Source: Planctomycetaceae bacterium
GTDB lineage: Bacteria > Planctomycetota > Planctomycetia > Pirellulales > Thermoguttaceae
Length of the DNA stretch: 5,671 nt
Direction: 5' to 3'
Assembly: GCA_031283825.1 (NCBI GenBank)
Contig: JAITAZ010000259.1
Location: forward strand, 1-5,671
Each line of letters opens with the position of its first letter. Positions within the stretch are counted from its first letter, which is position 1. Below, piece after piece: positions 5,645 through 5,671 of this stretch. The notes under the pieces are model-generated. The model did no database searches. It was not told the origin of the DNA and saw only the letters and a program-made list of their open reading frames with translations. The translations under genes and the position numbers were made by a program.

Positions 5645-5671
5645 TCATTTCCATTCTCCGCGATTATCCGT
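5645..5671 (-). repeat. Right arm of the 27-bp perfect inverted repeat
   Basis: It is the exact reverse complement of 5463-5489 and ends at the window edge, so the repeat may continue beyond it. Confidence 0.9.

Larger units (their letters stand above)
5463..5671. mobile_element. Candidate MITE-like element with 27-bp perfect inverted repeats and AT-rich core
   Basis: Bases 5463-5489 (ACGGATAATCGCGG...) are the exact reverse complement of 5645-5671, 27 of 27. The second arm reaches the last base of the window, so the true boundary is unknown. The 155-bp core (5490-5644) is very AT-rich, with repeated TTAATTA words around 5549-5565, and shows no credible gene. The layout matches a miniature inverted-repeat element or a dispersed intergenic repeat pair. 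It shares no sequence with the terminal repeats of the central element, so it belongs to another family. Confidence 0.6.

Overview
The window is a stretch of bacterial chromosome with two transcription units that converge on a repeat-rich intergenic gap, plus a second AT-rich repeat region at the right edge. The organism cannot be named from this sequence. The large Gly/Arg-rich and Gln/Ser-rich insertions inside an otherwise ordinary ABC permease, the two-FtsX-domain permease type and the density of palindromic intergenic elements would fit a lower-GC member of the Planctomycetota or a neighbouring phylum. This is an impression, not a placement.

Left (2-904, + strand): the C-terminal part of a multi-pass membrane protein. 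The frame is open to the window edge, so the gene starts upstream. About five membrane segments are followed by a soluble C-terminal domain of about 140 residues, an arrangement like the end of a family-39-type (PMT/ArnT-like) glycosyltransferase. The catalytic part is not in the window.

Middle gap (905-1365): no credible gene. Most of it is a 394-bp MITE-like element (963-1356) bounded by 24-bp terminal inverted repeats that match at 23 of 24 positions. Inside it lies a second, much longer palindrome (about 993-1212) whose outer arms are built of five GGGGAC units at exact 9-nt spacing. The element ends 9 bp from the stop codon of the permease gene.

Core (1366-5345, - strand): a two-gene ABC transporter operon. 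The upstream gene encodes a 239-aa ATPase with a complete set of ABC motifs (LolD/MacB/YbbA type). It overlaps the permease start by 4 nt (ATGA). The 1087-aa permease has two FtsX-like membrane domains, about ten membrane segments and two large extracytoplasmic domains, most like the YbbA-YbbP / MacB superfamily (type VII ABC). Together they would form a mechanotransmission-type complex that uses cytoplasmic ATP hydrolysis to move the external domains. The substrate is unknown.

Right edge (5346-5671): the AT-rich upstream region of the operon. It holds a tandem TTCGGAA motif, two identical 18-bp direct repeats, and a perfect 27-bp inverted repeat (5463-5489 / 5645-5671) whose second arm ends exactly at the window end.

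The most interesting material is the repeat biology. In the central palindrome every transition-type arm mismatch (10 of 10 by hand count) is of the kind that keeps G-U pairing in the + strand RNA. This suggests either selection on a folded RNA or strand-biased C-to-T change.
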